This document shows, piece after piece, positions 19,501-28,898 of a stretch of DNA of 64,000 bases. Numbering within the stretch: position 1 is the stretch's first letter; each line of letters begins with the position of its first letter. The notes under the pieces are model-generated. The model saw only the letters and a list, made by a program, of their open reading frames with translations, made no database searches and was not told where the DNA came from. A program made the position numbers and the translations under genes. Source of the DNA: an uncultured SAR116 cluster alpha proteobacterium (GTDB lineage Bacteria > Pseudomonadota > Alphaproteobacteria > Puniceispirillales > Marisalimonadaceae); contig CACIWG010000004.1 of the NCBI GenBank assembly GCA_902590245.1, forward strand, positions 1 to 64,000. The letters are read 5' to 3'.

Positions 19501-20274
19501 TTAATAGATATTGTTGCCACTTACTTTTACATCTAACATTTTCCAGGGAGCATTCTTAGGATAGATACTTTTTTTTGACATTTTATCAATTAGTGCAAGT
19601 CTCGAGTTTTTATTATATATTATTTTTTTTAACCAGGATTCTAAAGATTTTTCACTGCTAGAATTTTCTGAAAATAATTTATTTAATGCTTCATACTCAC
19701 TAATTGATATAAAAGAATTTGTATTTGACTTTATATTTTTTATTCTAATCGGCAAATTATTTTCAAACATATAACACCCTCTAGTAGATACATATCCAAA
19801 AATAGGACCAAAATAATCCTCCTCTTGAACAAATACCGTTTCATTATCTAATTGAACATAATTATAAGCTATCCCCAATCCTTCCGAGAGGTGCATAATT
19901 TGCAATTGATCTTCATTCAACCAAAGTAAATTCAAATCAGATACTGATCCTTCACATGGCCACTGAGTCGCAGGAATAGAACCATATGCAGACATTGAAG
20001 CTGCATAAACAATCACAGAATTATATAATTTTGCTGGAGTTACACATAAATTATTATTGATACCAAATTTTTTTTTTAATTGATATGGAGATCTATTGGA
20101 ACCGATAGATATTATTGGAACTCTGTTTTTCAGAGAAATTTGGATGCCTTGATAGAATTTTCCGTTTTTAAATGTAAAAGAAGTTGTTGGTGCTTTGTAA
20201 GGATAATTTATTGCCCTCTCAAACCAGTTGTAAACTGGGAAATATTGTTTATCTGAATCGACAAAACATTCCAT
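19501..20274 (-). CDS. Conserved hypothetical protein with GSN motif (possible GGCT-like fold)
   Basis: 257 residues, not confidently recognised. No signal peptide or membrane helix is evident. It carries PIISIGSNRSPYQLKKKFG near residue 54 and a SAYGSIPATQWPCEGS stretch near residue 95, followed by LLWLNEDQLQIMHLSE. The GSN motif plus the later acidic residues faintly recall the YGSN/YGSL loop of gamma-glutamylcyclotransferase-fold proteins, and similar uncharacterised proteins are known in Alphaproteobacteria as far as recalled; this is inference only. It starts 5 bases after argC and is probably cotranscribed with it. Downstream lies the proteorhodopsin promoter region. Confidence 0.7.
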   Translation of the reverse strand: MECFVDSDKQYFPVYNWFERAINYPYKAPTTSFTFKNGKFYQGIQISLKNRVPIISIGSNRSPYQLKKKFGINNNLCVTPAKLYNSVIVYAASMSAYGSIPATQWPCEGSVSDLNLLWLNEDQLQIMHLSEGLGIAYNYVQLDNETVFVQEEDYFGPIFGYVSTRGCYMFENNLPIRIKNIKSNTNSFISISEYEALNKLFSENSSSEKSLESWLKKIIYNKNSRLALIDKMSKKSIYPKNAPWKMLDVKVSGNNIY

Positions 20275-20279
20275 GATGA

Positions 20280-21221
20280 CTATAACCCTATTATTTCATC
20301 AAAACCAAATCTCAAATTCATACATTGTATAGCAGCCGCGGAAGCTCCTTTTCCAAGATTATCAAAATTTGAAGAAATTAATAATTGGCCACTATTAACA
20401 TTTTTAAAAATATTAATTTCAACTCTATTAGAATTAATAATTAGGTTTGGCTTATAAAAACCGTCAGGGATTTCAATGTTATCATTATATTTAACTGTAA
20501 TAAACTTTTGGTCTTTATAATAAGAGTTAAAAAAATTCTCTATTTCAAAAAAAGAGTCTTCTTTTTCAAAATCTTTTATAGTTAAAAATGAATTTACAAT
20601 CATACCTTGATAAAAATTTGCAACCGATGGCAAAAAAAGTGGGTAATTATCTAAATTACAATGAAATTTTATTTCTGGGAGATGTTTATGGTTTAAATTA
20701 AGTCCATAATAAAAAAAAGGAGAATTATTATTTTTTTGATATTCAATTAACTTTTTACCTCCGCCACTAAATCCACTAACTGCTTGAAGTACAAACTGGT
20801 GAGAACGAGAAATTAATCCCATTTTTATTAATGGAAATATTATTAGATTAGATCCAGTTGCATAACACCCTGGAACTGAGATTAATTTGGATATTTTTAT
20901 ATTATTTCTGTATTCATCTGATAATTCAGGCAACCCATAACTCCACATTGCAGAAGTTCTGTGTGCAGTAGATGCATCTATAAAAATAGGACAATTTTGA
21001 TCAAGTTCTTTTCCTAAAGCAACAGCTTCTCGCGAGGCTTCGTCAGGTAAACACAAGAATACTAAATCAGCCCTTTTCATCATTTCCTTTTTTTCTAATA
21101 AATTTTTCCTTTTATTAGGCTCAATTTTAATGACTTTTATATTTGGATGTTTTTCTAATCTTTCATAAATTTGAAGTCCTGTAGTTCCTTCTTCACCATC
21201 AATAAAAACTTTTTTTATCAT
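20280..21221 (-). CDS. argC: N-acetyl-gamma-glutamyl-phosphate reductase (type 2)
   Basis: 313 residues, the short ArgC class. It reduces N-acetylglutamyl phosphate with NADPH to the semialdehyde in arginine synthesis. The start KKVFIDGEEGTTGLQIYERL and the FLCLPDEASREAV stretch are typical of this class, and the catalytic cysteine lies in ISVPGCYATGSNLIIFPL. The phosphate-binding SGFSGGGKKLIEY segment follows. It is divergent from pmbA, sharing a 74-base gap, and runs into the hypothetical gene after 5 bases. Secure. Confidence 0.93.
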   Translation of the reverse strand: MIKKVFIDGEEGTTGLQIYERLEKHPNIKVIKIEPNKRKNLLEKKEMMKRADLVFLCLPDEASREAVALGKELDQNCPIFIDASTAHRTSAMWSYGLPELSDEYRNNIKISKLISVPGCYATGSNLIIFPLIKMGLISRSHQFVLQAVSGFSGGGKKLIEYQKNNNSPFFYYGLNLNHKHLPEIKFHCNLDNYPLFLPSVANFYQGMIVNSFLTIKDFEKEDSFFEIENFFNSYYKDQKFITVKYNDNIEIPDGFYKPNLIINSNRVEINIFKNVNSGQLLISSNFDNLGKGASAAAIQCMNLRFGFDEIIGL

Positions 21222-21295
21222 GCAAATCCTCTAATTATTGAAAGAAATTAAAAAACATTTAAATTACTTATAATCAATTAATCAAAATAACTAAA

Positions 21296-22657
21296 ATGAA
21301 AAAATACAAAATAAATGAAATAATCTCTCTATTGCTTGATAAATCCAAAAAAAAAGGTGCGACTGATACTGAAGTTATTATATCTAAAAGTTATGGAAAA
21401 TCATTAGAAGTTAGAAATAATATAAAAGAAAAAATAGAAGAATATGATACATTCAATATTGGAATTAGAGTATTTAAAGGCAAAAAGTTTTCTATACTTT
21501 CAACTAATAGAATTGATGAAAAATCATTAACAAAATTAGCTGAAAAAGCTACAGAAATTGCTGAAGTTTCACCTGAAGATAATTTTAGTGGCATTGCTAC
21601 AAAAAAGGATATAGAAAATTATCCTGTTCATAGAGAAATTAAAATACTTACATCAGATGATTTCAAACCTTCAATTGATCAAATGGAGATAAGAGCTAAT
21701 GAAATAGAAAATGATGCCTTAAATTTCTCAAATAAGTTAATTAGTGATGGAGTTCAGGTAGCGTGGTCTAAGAATGAAACTTATTATTCTAATAGTAATA
21801 ATTTTCATGACAAACATCTTAAATCAAACAATTCAAATTCTTTGACACTCATAGCTTCTAAATCAGATAAAATGGTAAGAGATTATGATTACTCATCAAA
21901 GGTATTTTATAACGATATTGAAGAACCAAAATTGTTAGCTAGGAGAGTTGCTAAAAAGGTTTTAGATAAAATTGGATCTACTAAAGCACCTACAGGTAAA
22001 TTTCCAGTAGTTTTTGAACCAAGGGTAGCTAAATCAATTCTTAGCCATATAATTTCTGGAATTAATGGAACTTCAATTATAAATGGAACAAGTTTTTTAA
22101 AAGGTAAACTAAATGAACATATCTTTAATAAACAAATAAATATAATTGACGACCCACATTTATGCAAAGGACTAGGATCAAAATTATTTGATGCAGAGGG
22201 TTTAGGAACAAAAAAAATGAAGCTTGTTTCTAATGGGATATTAAAAAATTATTTGCTTAATCTTTCGTCAGCAAGACAATTAGGTTTGAATACTAACTGT
22301 AATGCTATAAGAAGCTTAACTTCACCTCCAGGCATAGGCGTAAGTAATGCTATGATTATGCCGAGCAATATTGATGTAAAAGATATGATAAAAAATATTT
22401 CAAACGGGTTTTATATTACAGAATTACTCGGATCAAGCGTATCTTTGATTACTGGTGATTATAGTAGGGGAGCAAGTGGATTTTGGATTAAGAATGGCAA
22501 AATCTCAAATCCAATATCTGAAGCTACTATTGCAGGAAATTTAAAAGAAATGTTTTTACAAATGGTGCCTGCAAATAACTTAGTTTTAAATTCAACAATT
22601 TCTGCACCTAGTATATTAATCGATGGAATGACAATTGCAGGGGGATCTAATACTTAA
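21296..22657 (+). CDS. pmbA: TldE/PmbA metalloprotease subunit
   Basis: 453 residues, the usual length of PmbA. It lacks the HExxxH zinc motif of TldD, as expected for the TldE subunit, and has the family stretches ILSHIISGINGTSIINGTSF, GVSNAMIMPSN and TGDYSRGASGFWIKNG, plus the APSILIDGMTIAGG end. Together with TldD it forms a protease that acts on unfolded peptides. The two genes are about 10 kb apart rather than adjacent. The last 23 bases overlap the next gene in another frame. Secure. Confidence 0.95.
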   Translation: MKKYKINEIISLLLDKSKKKGATDTEVIISKSYGKSLEVRNNIKEKIEEYDTFNIGIRVFKGKKFSILSTNRIDEKSLTKLAEKATEIAEVSPEDNFSGIATKKDIENYPVHREIKILTSDDFKPSIDQMEIRANEIENDALNFSNKLISDGVQVAWSKNETYYSNSNNFHDKHLKSNNSNSLTLIASKSDKMVRDYDYSSKVFYNDIEEPKLLARRVAKKVLDKIGSTKAPTGKFPVVFEPRVAKSILSHIISGINGTSIINGTSFLKGKLNEHIFNKQINIIDDPHLCKGLGSKLFDAEGLGTKKMKLVSNGILKNYLLNLSSARQLGLNTNCNAIRSLTSPPGIGVSNAMIMPSNIDVKDMIKNISNGFYITELLGSSVSLITGDYSRGASGFWIKNGKISNPISEATIAGNLKEMFLQMVPANNLVLNSTISAPSILIDGMTIAGGSNT

Positions 22658-23303
22658 CAATAAACTTAAAATTTTAAGATATTGGTATGAAATGATGATA
22701 GTTGATCATGGTTTTTTAAGACTATTATACAATAATTTTCATAAAATTGATGATAATATGTATAGATCTAACATGCCTACACCACAAAGAATTAAAAAAT
22801 ATAAAAAACTAGGGATTAAAACTATAATCAACCTTCGAGGAGGAAAAAAAGATGGTGGTTGGTTTCTTGAAAAAAAAGCATGTGAACAAAATGGAATAGA
22901 GCTTGTAAACTTAGTAGCTCGATCACGTGCAGCACCAGATAAAAATATGATTTTTAAAGCTAACGCAATTTTCAACTCAATAAAATACCCAGCTTTAATT
23001 CACTGTAAGTCTGGAGCTGATAGAGCTGGCATTATATCATTTCTTTTTAAAGTTTTAAAATCGAAAGAAAATCCAGAAATAGCAAAAAAACAACTTTCAT
23101 TAAAATATCTTCATATAAAACACGCAAAGACTGGTATACTTGATGCTTTTTGTGATCTTTACATCAAATACTATAAAAAAACTAAAAATGCAGATCTTAT
23201 TTATTGGACAAAAAATATTTACAAACCTCAAGCATTAGAAGCAAGTTTTTCTGAAAATAAATTTTTTGAAAAAATAATTACAAAAATTTTGAAAAGAGAA
23301 TAA
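22635..23303 (+). CDS. Dual-specificity/tyrosine phosphatase-like protein
   Basis: 222 residues. The phosphatase loop C(x)5R is present as HCKSGADRAG, with C124 and R130, preceded by GIKTIINLRGG, a stretch seen in the same family. Related alphaproteobacterial proteins with VDHxFLR and an N-xL-RG core support the family. The long start at 22635, which overlaps pmbA by 23 bases, was kept because the residues before the internal ATG at 22692 (ILRYWYE) look like the conserved N-terminal stretch of homologues. Substrate unknown; possibly phosphoprotein or phosphoinositide. It converges on the MsbA-like gene with a 2-base gap. Confidence 0.8.
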   Translation: MQGDLILNNKLKILRYWYEMMIVDHGFLRLLYNNFHKIDDNMYRSNMPTPQRIKKYKKLGIKTIINLRGGKKDGGWFLEKKACEQNGIELVNLVARSRAAPDKNMIFKANAIFNSIKYPALIHCKSGADRAGIISFLFKVLKSKENPEIAKKQLSLKYLHIKHAKTGILDAFCDLYIKYYKKTKNADLIYWTKNIYKPQALEASFSENKFFEKIITKILKRE

Positions 23304-23305
23304 TT

Positions 23306-24976
23306 TTATTTAATTTTACCATTAGAAATTATTAATTTTTGAGAATTTTTATTTATTTCGTAGTCATCATGAGAAATATATATACATGTTTTATTTTTAG
23401 TTAATTGATTAATTGATTTTAAGATATTTTTTGAGGTTTTGGAATCTAACGCACTAGTAACTTCATCTAACAATAAAATTTTTGAATTTTTTAAAAAAGC
23501 TCTTGCAATTGATATCCTTTGTTTTTGACCTCCAGATAAATTACTTCCAGCTTCACCAATAACGGTGTCATAACCCTTTTCTTGACTTATAATATAATCA
23601 TGAATATTAGCTAGTTTTGCCGCTTTTATTATTTCAGATTTAGTAGAATTTAATTTACCTAAAGAAATGTTATTATAAAACGTATCATTGTAAATCATTG
23701 TTTCTTGACTAACTAAACTTATATTTTGTCTCAAAGAAATTAGTGATACATCTTTGATATTTATATCATCTATATAAATGTTACCATTTATAGGATCTAT
23801 AAATCTACTAATCAAATTAAAGATTGTTGACTTACCACTTCCGCTTTCTCCAATAATATGTATCTTTGCATTTTTTGTTTTGAAAGAAATTTTATCAAGA
23901 ATAATTTTATTTTTTTCATAAAAGAAACTTACATCTTTAAACTCTATAGTTGGTTTTTTAGTAATGTTTAAATGTTTTTTAGAATTTACAATTTTCTCTA
24001 TTTTAGGCTCTTCATTTAATTGATTGTAAATTCTTTGCAATGCACTGAAACCTTCTTGCAGAATAGTGTTAAAAGTTCCCAAAGCTCTGGCAGGTTGCGC
24101 TAACATTAACAATGCTGTTACAAATCCAATTACACTTCCAATTGTCATAAATCCAGAATTAATTCTATAACTAGCAATTAAAATCACAAAGGCAGCTGCA
24201 ATACCTCCTAAAACTTCTAAGAGTGGTAAAACCTTTGCTCTACCCTTTACGAGATCAAATAAACTTAAAAATAAACTGTCTAAAGATTTATTTATTCTGT
24301 TCTTCTCTAGTTTTTCCAACGAATATGATTTTATCATTGAAATATTCCTAAAAACTTCAGACAAAAAAGAGGTTAAACTCTCCATCTTTTCTTGTAATGA
24401 CAATGCATAAAATCTCTGTTTTTTTCCAATTGTTATAATTGGTTTTAATGCAAGTGGATAAATTGATAAGACGACTATGGCCAAAATCCAATCTAACCAA
24501 ATCAAATAAACTATCAAAATTATAACTGTAATTAGATCTCTAATTAAATTATTTAAAGATCGTTCTATACTATCTCTTATTAAATTTACATCATTCATTA
24601 TTCTAGATATATGATTTCCAGAAGAGATTTTTTTTATGACATTTAAATCAGAGAACAACAAATGATTTGATAATTTTTTTTGTATTTCAATACTGACTTT
24701 TAAAGTTACTTTTGACACTTGTTTTATTTGAAAAAACATTGCCAAACCTCTTAAAGACGCCACTAATGCTATTATAGTTGGTAGAAAAAACCATGAATAT
24801 TTGTTTTCAGTAAAATTATCAAAGACTTTTTGTATCAAAAAAGGATATATAGAAGTAGTTAAGCTTACAAATAAGAGTAAAATTAAACAAACAAAAATAT
24901 CAGACTTTTGAGCAATAAAAAAATCTTTGTATAATTTTTTTATTAATTCAAAATTATTTAGCTTTTTTTTATTCAT
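23306..24976 (-). CDS. ABC exporter, MsbA-like (lipid A flippase type)
   Basis: 556 residues with one membrane domain of six helices followed by one ATPase domain, the half-transporter layout of MsbA. The Walker A motif is GESGSGKSTIF, the signature is NLSGGQKQRISIARAFLK, and the Walker B is ILLLDEVTSALD with the H-loop YISHDDYE. It lies next to genes for Kdo transfer and lipid A completion, which supports a role in flipping lipid A-core across the inner membrane. Export of another lipid or peptide cannot be excluded by sequence. It is divergent from the DUF374 gene across 54 bases. Confidence 0.85.
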   Translation of the reverse strand: MNKKKLNNFELIKKLYKDFFIAQKSDIFVCLILLLFVSLTTSIYPFLIQKVFDNFTENKYSWFFLPTIIALVASLRGLAMFFQIKQVSKVTLKVSIEIQKKLSNHLLFSDLNVIKKISSGNHISRIMNDVNLIRDSIERSLNNLIRDLITVIILIVYLIWLDWILAIVVLSIYPLALKPIITIGKKQRFYALSLQEKMESLTSFLSEVFRNISMIKSYSLEKLEKNRINKSLDSLFLSLFDLVKGRAKVLPLLEVLGGIAAAFVILIASYRINSGFMTIGSVIGFVTALLMLAQPARALGTFNTILQEGFSALQRIYNQLNEEPKIEKIVNSKKHLNITKKPTIEFKDVSFFYEKNKIILDKISFKTKNAKIHIIGESGSGKSTIFNLISRFIDPINGNIYIDDINIKDVSLISLRQNISLVSQETMIYNDTFYNNISLGKLNSTKSEIIKAAKLANIHDYIISQEKGYDTVIGEAGSNLSGGQKQRISIARAFLKNSKILLLDEVTSALDSKTSKNILKSINQLTKNKTCIYISHDDYEINKNSQKLIISNGKIK

Positions 24977-25030
24977 TTAATATATGTATACAATATATTA
25001 ATTAATTAATAAAAATGTAATTATATTAAA

Positions 25031-25717
25031 ATGAAATTTATAAAAAGAATTAGTAAAAATAGATTTGGACAGAAATTTTTAGGTTATTTAGTATTTATTA
25101 TTACAAGTTTTACCTATAAATCAATCTCTTGGAAATTGCTAAAAAATTCAAATAGTTACTATTTTAAGAAAAAAGAATCCATTATTTTTTGTACTTGGCA
25201 TAATAGACTTTATTGTGGGCCATATTTATTACCAACAGATAAGTTAGTAATTAATGCTCTACAATCCTCTCATTCTGACGGAATGATGACTGATGTTTTA
25301 TTTAAGTTAATTAACATGAAAATAATTTATGGTTCTTCTAAAAAAAAAGGTGTTAGTGCATTTATAAAGATGATTAGAGCAATAGAAAATGGAGAAAGTT
25401 TAGCTATAACACCAGACGGACCAAAAGGCCCAAGAGAAATAGTAAAAGATGGAATAATTAAACTTGCACAAAATACTGGAGCGCCAATTGTTCCTTTATT
25501 TTGGAAAGTAAAAAATCATAAAATATTAAATTCATGGGATAATTTTATAATACCATTTCCATTTTCAAAAGGTGTTTACATTTTTGGTAAACCAATACAC
25601 GTTAGAAGAAAAGTTACTGAAAAAAAGCTTTTTGAAATCAAGAATTTAATTCAATATGAATTTGATAGACTCACGAAAGAAGTAGATAACTATAATTTTA
25701 ATAAAGAAATTATTTAA
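25031..25717 (+). CDS. DUF374 family lysophospholipid acyltransferase-like protein
   Basis: 228 residues. The family features are FCTWHNRLYCGP near residue 54, SSHSDGMMTDVL near residue 78 and ITPDGPKGPREIVKDG near residue 137, which resemble the catalytic and substrate motifs of the PlsC-type acyltransferase fold. DUF374 genes commonly stand next to waaA in Alphaproteobacteria and are assumed to act in lipopolysaccharide or phospholipid assembly, but the reaction is unproven. The stop is followed directly by the waaA ATG at 25718. One N-terminal hydrophobic segment suggests membrane association. Confidence 0.87.
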   Translation: MKFIKRISKNRFGQKFLGYLVFIITSFTYKSISWKLLKNSNSYYFKKKESIIFCTWHNRLYCGPYLLPTDKLVINALQSSHSDGMMTDVLFKLINMKIIYGSSKKKGVSAFIKMIRAIENGESLAITPDGPKGPREIVKDGIIKLAQNTGAPIVPLFWKVKNHKILNSWDNFIIPFPFSKGVYIFGKPIHVRRKVTEKKLFEIKNLIQYEFDRLTKEVDNYNFNKEII

Positions 25718-27031
25718 ATGACATATGCAATTTATAATTTTTTATGGAAGATAATTGATTATTTTTTAATTAATTATCTAAATTTAAGAGTTGAACAAGG
25801 AAAGGAAATTAAATCAAGGCTTAACGAAAGATTTGGCAAACCTTCTGTACAAAAAGAAAACAAAAAAATTATTTGGATACATAGCTCAAGTGTTGGAGAG
25901 TCAGTTGCGGCTCTTGCCTTAGCAAAGTCAATGTTGAAAAATGGATTTAAAGAAAATGAATTCCATTTCTTAATTACAACCAATACTGTTACTTCATCAA
26001 GCTTTGTAAATAATAAAATTAAAAATGGCTTTCCAGGAACTCATCAATTTAATCCGCTTGATAACCCAAAATTCGTAGACAATTTTTTAGACTTTTGGAC
26101 CCCAAAAATGGCCATATTTGTAGAATCAGATTTTTGGCCAAATTTAATCTACAAATCATCAATAAAAAAAATTCCTTTAATCTTGGCATCATCTCAAATG
26201 TCTAAAAAATCATCTAGATTTTGGCGAGGGTTAGGAAGAGGTTTAGCTAAAAAAGTTTTTAAAAAAATTGATCTTGTTTTAGCTGTTGATCCATATAACG
26301 CAGAGTTGTTTAAATCATTAGGCTCAAAAAAAGTAAGAAGTTTAACAAGTTTGAAATCTATTGCTGACAAACCTCAAGTAAATAATGCATACATAGTAAA
26401 ATTAAAAAGTTTTTTAAAAAATAAAAATATTTTTTTAGCAGCATCAACTCATTCTGGGGAAGAAGAAATTCTCTTAAAACTTGCAAATAATTTAAGAAGC
26501 AAAGGCATTGACAATACACTTATCATCATTGCTCCACGTCATATTGAAAGAGGTAAAGATATAAAAAAACTTATATTAAGTGCTGGATATGACATTAAAT
26601 GCAGAAGCAATAATGAATTACCATCTCAAAATGATTTTTTTTATTTAGCAGATACTATGGGAGAAATGGGATCATTAATTGAAATTTCTAATCTTGTTTT
26701 TGTGGCTGGTTCATTAATTAAAAAAATTGGTGGTCACAATCCAACTGAAGCTGCTAGTTTAGGAAAAGCAGTCATAATGGGACCTTACACAGAAAAATGT
26801 GAGGCACAAATTAATGATTTAGTTTGGTCAGGTGGTGCAATTAAGATTGAAAAAAAACCTGAATTTAAAAATCTTTTCATTGAAAAAGTAATTGCATTAC
26901 TTAATCAACCATTAATTTTAGAAGATATGGGGAAAAATGCGCTTGATGCTTGTGGTTATGCTCAATTAAGAGCAGATGAAGCTAGCGAATATTTATTAGA
27001 AATTTTTAAGAACAGAAGCATCATAAAATGA
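25718..27031 (+). CDS. waaA: 3-deoxy-D-manno-octulosonic acid (Kdo) transferase
   Basis: 437 residues, a GT30-family glycosyltransferase that adds Kdo to lipid IVA at the inner membrane face. The N-terminus has one membrane anchor, then IWIHSSSVGESVAALALAKS with the catalytic glutamate of GT30. Also typical are VESDFWPNLI, GGHNPTEAASLGKAVIMGP near the C-terminus and the IIAPRHIERG stretch. The start overlaps nothing but follows the DUF374 stop directly; the end overlaps lpxK by 4 bases. Secure. Confidence 0.95.
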   Translation: MTYAIYNFLWKIIDYFLINYLNLRVEQGKEIKSRLNERFGKPSVQKENKKIIWIHSSSVGESVAALALAKSMLKNGFKENEFHFLITTNTVTSSSFVNNKIKNGFPGTHQFNPLDNPKFVDNFLDFWTPKMAIFVESDFWPNLIYKSSIKKIPLILASSQMSKKSSRFWRGLGRGLAKKVFKKIDLVLAVDPYNAELFKSLGSKKVRSLTSLKSIADKPQVNNAYIVKLKSFLKNKNIFLAASTHSGEEEILLKLANNLRSKGIDNTLIIIAPRHIERGKDIKKLILSAGYDIKCRSNNELPSQNDFFYLADTMGEMGSLIEISNLVFVAGSLIKKIGGHNPTEAASLGKAVIMGPYTEKCEAQINDLVWSGGAIKIEKKPEFKNLFIEKVIALLNQPLILEDMGKNALDACGYAQLRADEASEYLLEIFKNRSIIK

Positions 27032-28029
27032 ATTTCTTTTACAATTTATGGTATTCAAATTCGATAAAATACAAATTAATTTCCATCTTGCTTTATCCTT
27101 TTTCTTTATTATGGATTTGTATAGACAAATTAAAATTTCTTCTTATTAAACCTTACAATTCTTTTTTGAAAATAATATGTGTAGGCAATATAAATGTAGG
27201 TGGAACTGGCAAAACACCAGTAGCTATATTTTTATTTAAAATGTTAAAAAAAATGGGTTATAACCCAATATTTTTAACTTCTGGATATAAAGGTAAAATC
27301 TCTAAACCTTGTATCGCCCATACTGATGTTACCTTATTTGGAGATGAAGCTGTAATTTTAAAAAAAACAGGTCCAACCGTCGTGTCAAAAAACAAGTTAG
27401 AAGGAGTTAAATATATAGAAACTCTAAATTCTAAAAAGAAAATATATGATATTATCATTATGGATGATGGCTTACAAAATTATTCAATAGGAAAAGATTT
27501 ATGTTTTTTGACCGTTGATAGAAAATCATTATTTGGAAATCAGTTTTGTTTACCTTCAGGTCCTTTAAGACAATCATTAAATTCTTGCAAAAAAAATATA
27601 AATAAGATTATTTTAACTGGAAATCGAAATTTTAAAAAAAATCATAATTTTTTAAAAAAAAATTTTTTAAATAGTTATATAAAAGTTGACAAAGTTTCTG
27701 AAAAAAAAAAATATTTAGCTTTCTCTGGTTTAGGTAATAACGTAAAATTTTTTGACACTCTTAAAAGCGCTAATTATGATATAGTTTTAACAAAAGAATT
27801 TGAAGATCATCATAATTATAAAGAAAATGAAATTATTGGTCTTATAAAACTTGCAAATGAAAATAACCTTAAATTAATCACTACTGAGAAAGATATTGTT
27901 AAGATACCTAAAAAATATCATTTAAAAATTAATTGTCTTAAAATTAAAATTGAATTTGATAAACAAGATTTATTTAGCTTAAAATCATTACTAAAAAAGA
28001 AATTAAATGACAGACCCATTATCTTTTAG
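27028..28029 (+). CDS. lpxK: Tetraacyldisaccharide 4'-kinase
   Basis: 333 residues. Phosphorylates the 4' position of the lipid A disaccharide using ATP at the membrane. The Walker A motif is the family form NVGGTGKTPVAIFL near residue 58, and the DDGLQN motif (IIIMDDGLQNYSI) follows near residue 150. An EFEDHHNY stretch and a TTEKDIVKIP segment close the protein, both typical. It starts in the waaA stop codon (ATGA overlap) and its last 23 bases overlap the lpxL-type gene. Secure. Confidence 0.94.
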   Translation: MNFFYNLWYSNSIKYKLISILLYPFSLLWICIDKLKFLLIKPYNSFLKIICVGNINVGGTGKTPVAIFLFKMLKKMGYNPIFLTSGYKGKISKPCIAHTDVTLFGDEAVILKKTGPTVVSKNKLEGVKYIETLNSKKKIYDIIIMDDGLQNYSIGKDLCFLTVDRKSLFGNQFCLPSGPLRQSLNSCKKNINKIILTGNRNFKKNHNFLKKNFLNSYIKVDKVSEKKKYLAFSGLGNNVKFFDTLKSANYDIVLTKEFEDHHNYKENEIIGLIKLANENNLKLITTEKDIVKIPKKYHLKINCLKIKIEFDKQDLFSLKSLLKKKLNDRPIIF

Positions 28030-28894
28030 AATTAAAAAAAAAATTGATAGATATATTTATGACCCTATAATTGCATTAATTATACTCCCTTTTTTTTTAA
28101 TAATAAAAATTCTACCATTTAAGATTTCTTCATTAATTTGTGGATCTTTAGTATATTTAATTGCTCCATTTACCAAATACCAAAAAAGAGTTCTAAATAA
28201 TTTAAATATTTCTTTCCCCCAAAAAAAAGAAGCAGAAAAAATTAAAATTTCAAAGAGATTCTGGTTTAATTTTGGTCAAATAATCGGTGAGCTTCCACAT
28301 ATAGATAAAATTATTTCATCAAAAAAAGTTTTAATTTCAGGTCATAAGAAAATTCAAAAAGGTCCAGCTATTTTAATTGGAGCTCATTTAGCAAATTGGG
28401 AATTTTTATTACGAGTCGGAGAGATGTCTGGAAGGCGAGTAAGCTTTGTCTATAGACCAATCAATAATTGGATATTAAATAAATTACAATTTTCGAGGAA
28501 TAGTAAAATTAATGCTGATTTTTTTAAAAAAGGACGTGCAGCTGCTATTGGAATGGCAAATAAATTAAAAAAAGGTGAAGTAATTGGATTAACAAATGAT
28601 CAAATTTTAAGAGAAGGTATTATGGTTCCTTTTTTTGGAAAAAAAACACCAACTCCACAAGCTGCAGCTATAATGTCACTTAAATGGAATGTTCCCATTT
28701 TCATGGTTAGAGTTGAGAGGTTAAACTTACTAAATTTTAAATTAACTATTGAAGATGAAATCAAATTACCAAAAAGTACTAAAAATGATAATGCTGTCTA
28801 CAAATTAACTGAATTAATTTCTAAAAGAACAGAGCAATGGATAATTGAAAGGCCAGAGCAATGGCTTTGGGCTCACAGAAGATGGGGAAAATAA
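28007..28894 (+). CDS. Lipid A biosynthesis acyltransferase (LpxL/HtrB family)
   Basis: 295 residues. A single N-terminal membrane anchor is followed by the acyltransferase motif HLANWEFL (the H(x)4E pair), the stretch VYRPINNW and LTNDQILREGIMVPFFGKKTPT, the family's substrate loop. It would add a secondary acyl chain to Kdo-lipid A. Whether it is LpxL or LpxM cannot be told by eye. It overlaps lpxK by 23 bases and converges on xseA with a 4-base gap. Only one such enzyme is in the window. Confidence 0.9.
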   Translation: MTDPLSFRIKKKIDRYIYDPIIALIILPFFLIIKILPFKISSLICGSLVYLIAPFTKYQKRVLNNLNISFPQKKEAEKIKISKRFWFNFGQIIGELPHIDKIISSKKVLISGHKKIQKGPAILIGAHLANWEFLLRVGEMSGRRVSFVYRPINNWILNKLQFSRNSKINADFFKKGRAAAIGMANKLKKGEVIGLTNDQILREGIMVPFFGKKTPTPQAAAIMSLKWNVPIFMVRVERLNLLNFKLTIEDEIKLPKSTKNDNAVYKLTELISKRTEQWIIERPEQWLWAHRRWGK

Positions 28895-28898
28895 TTAT

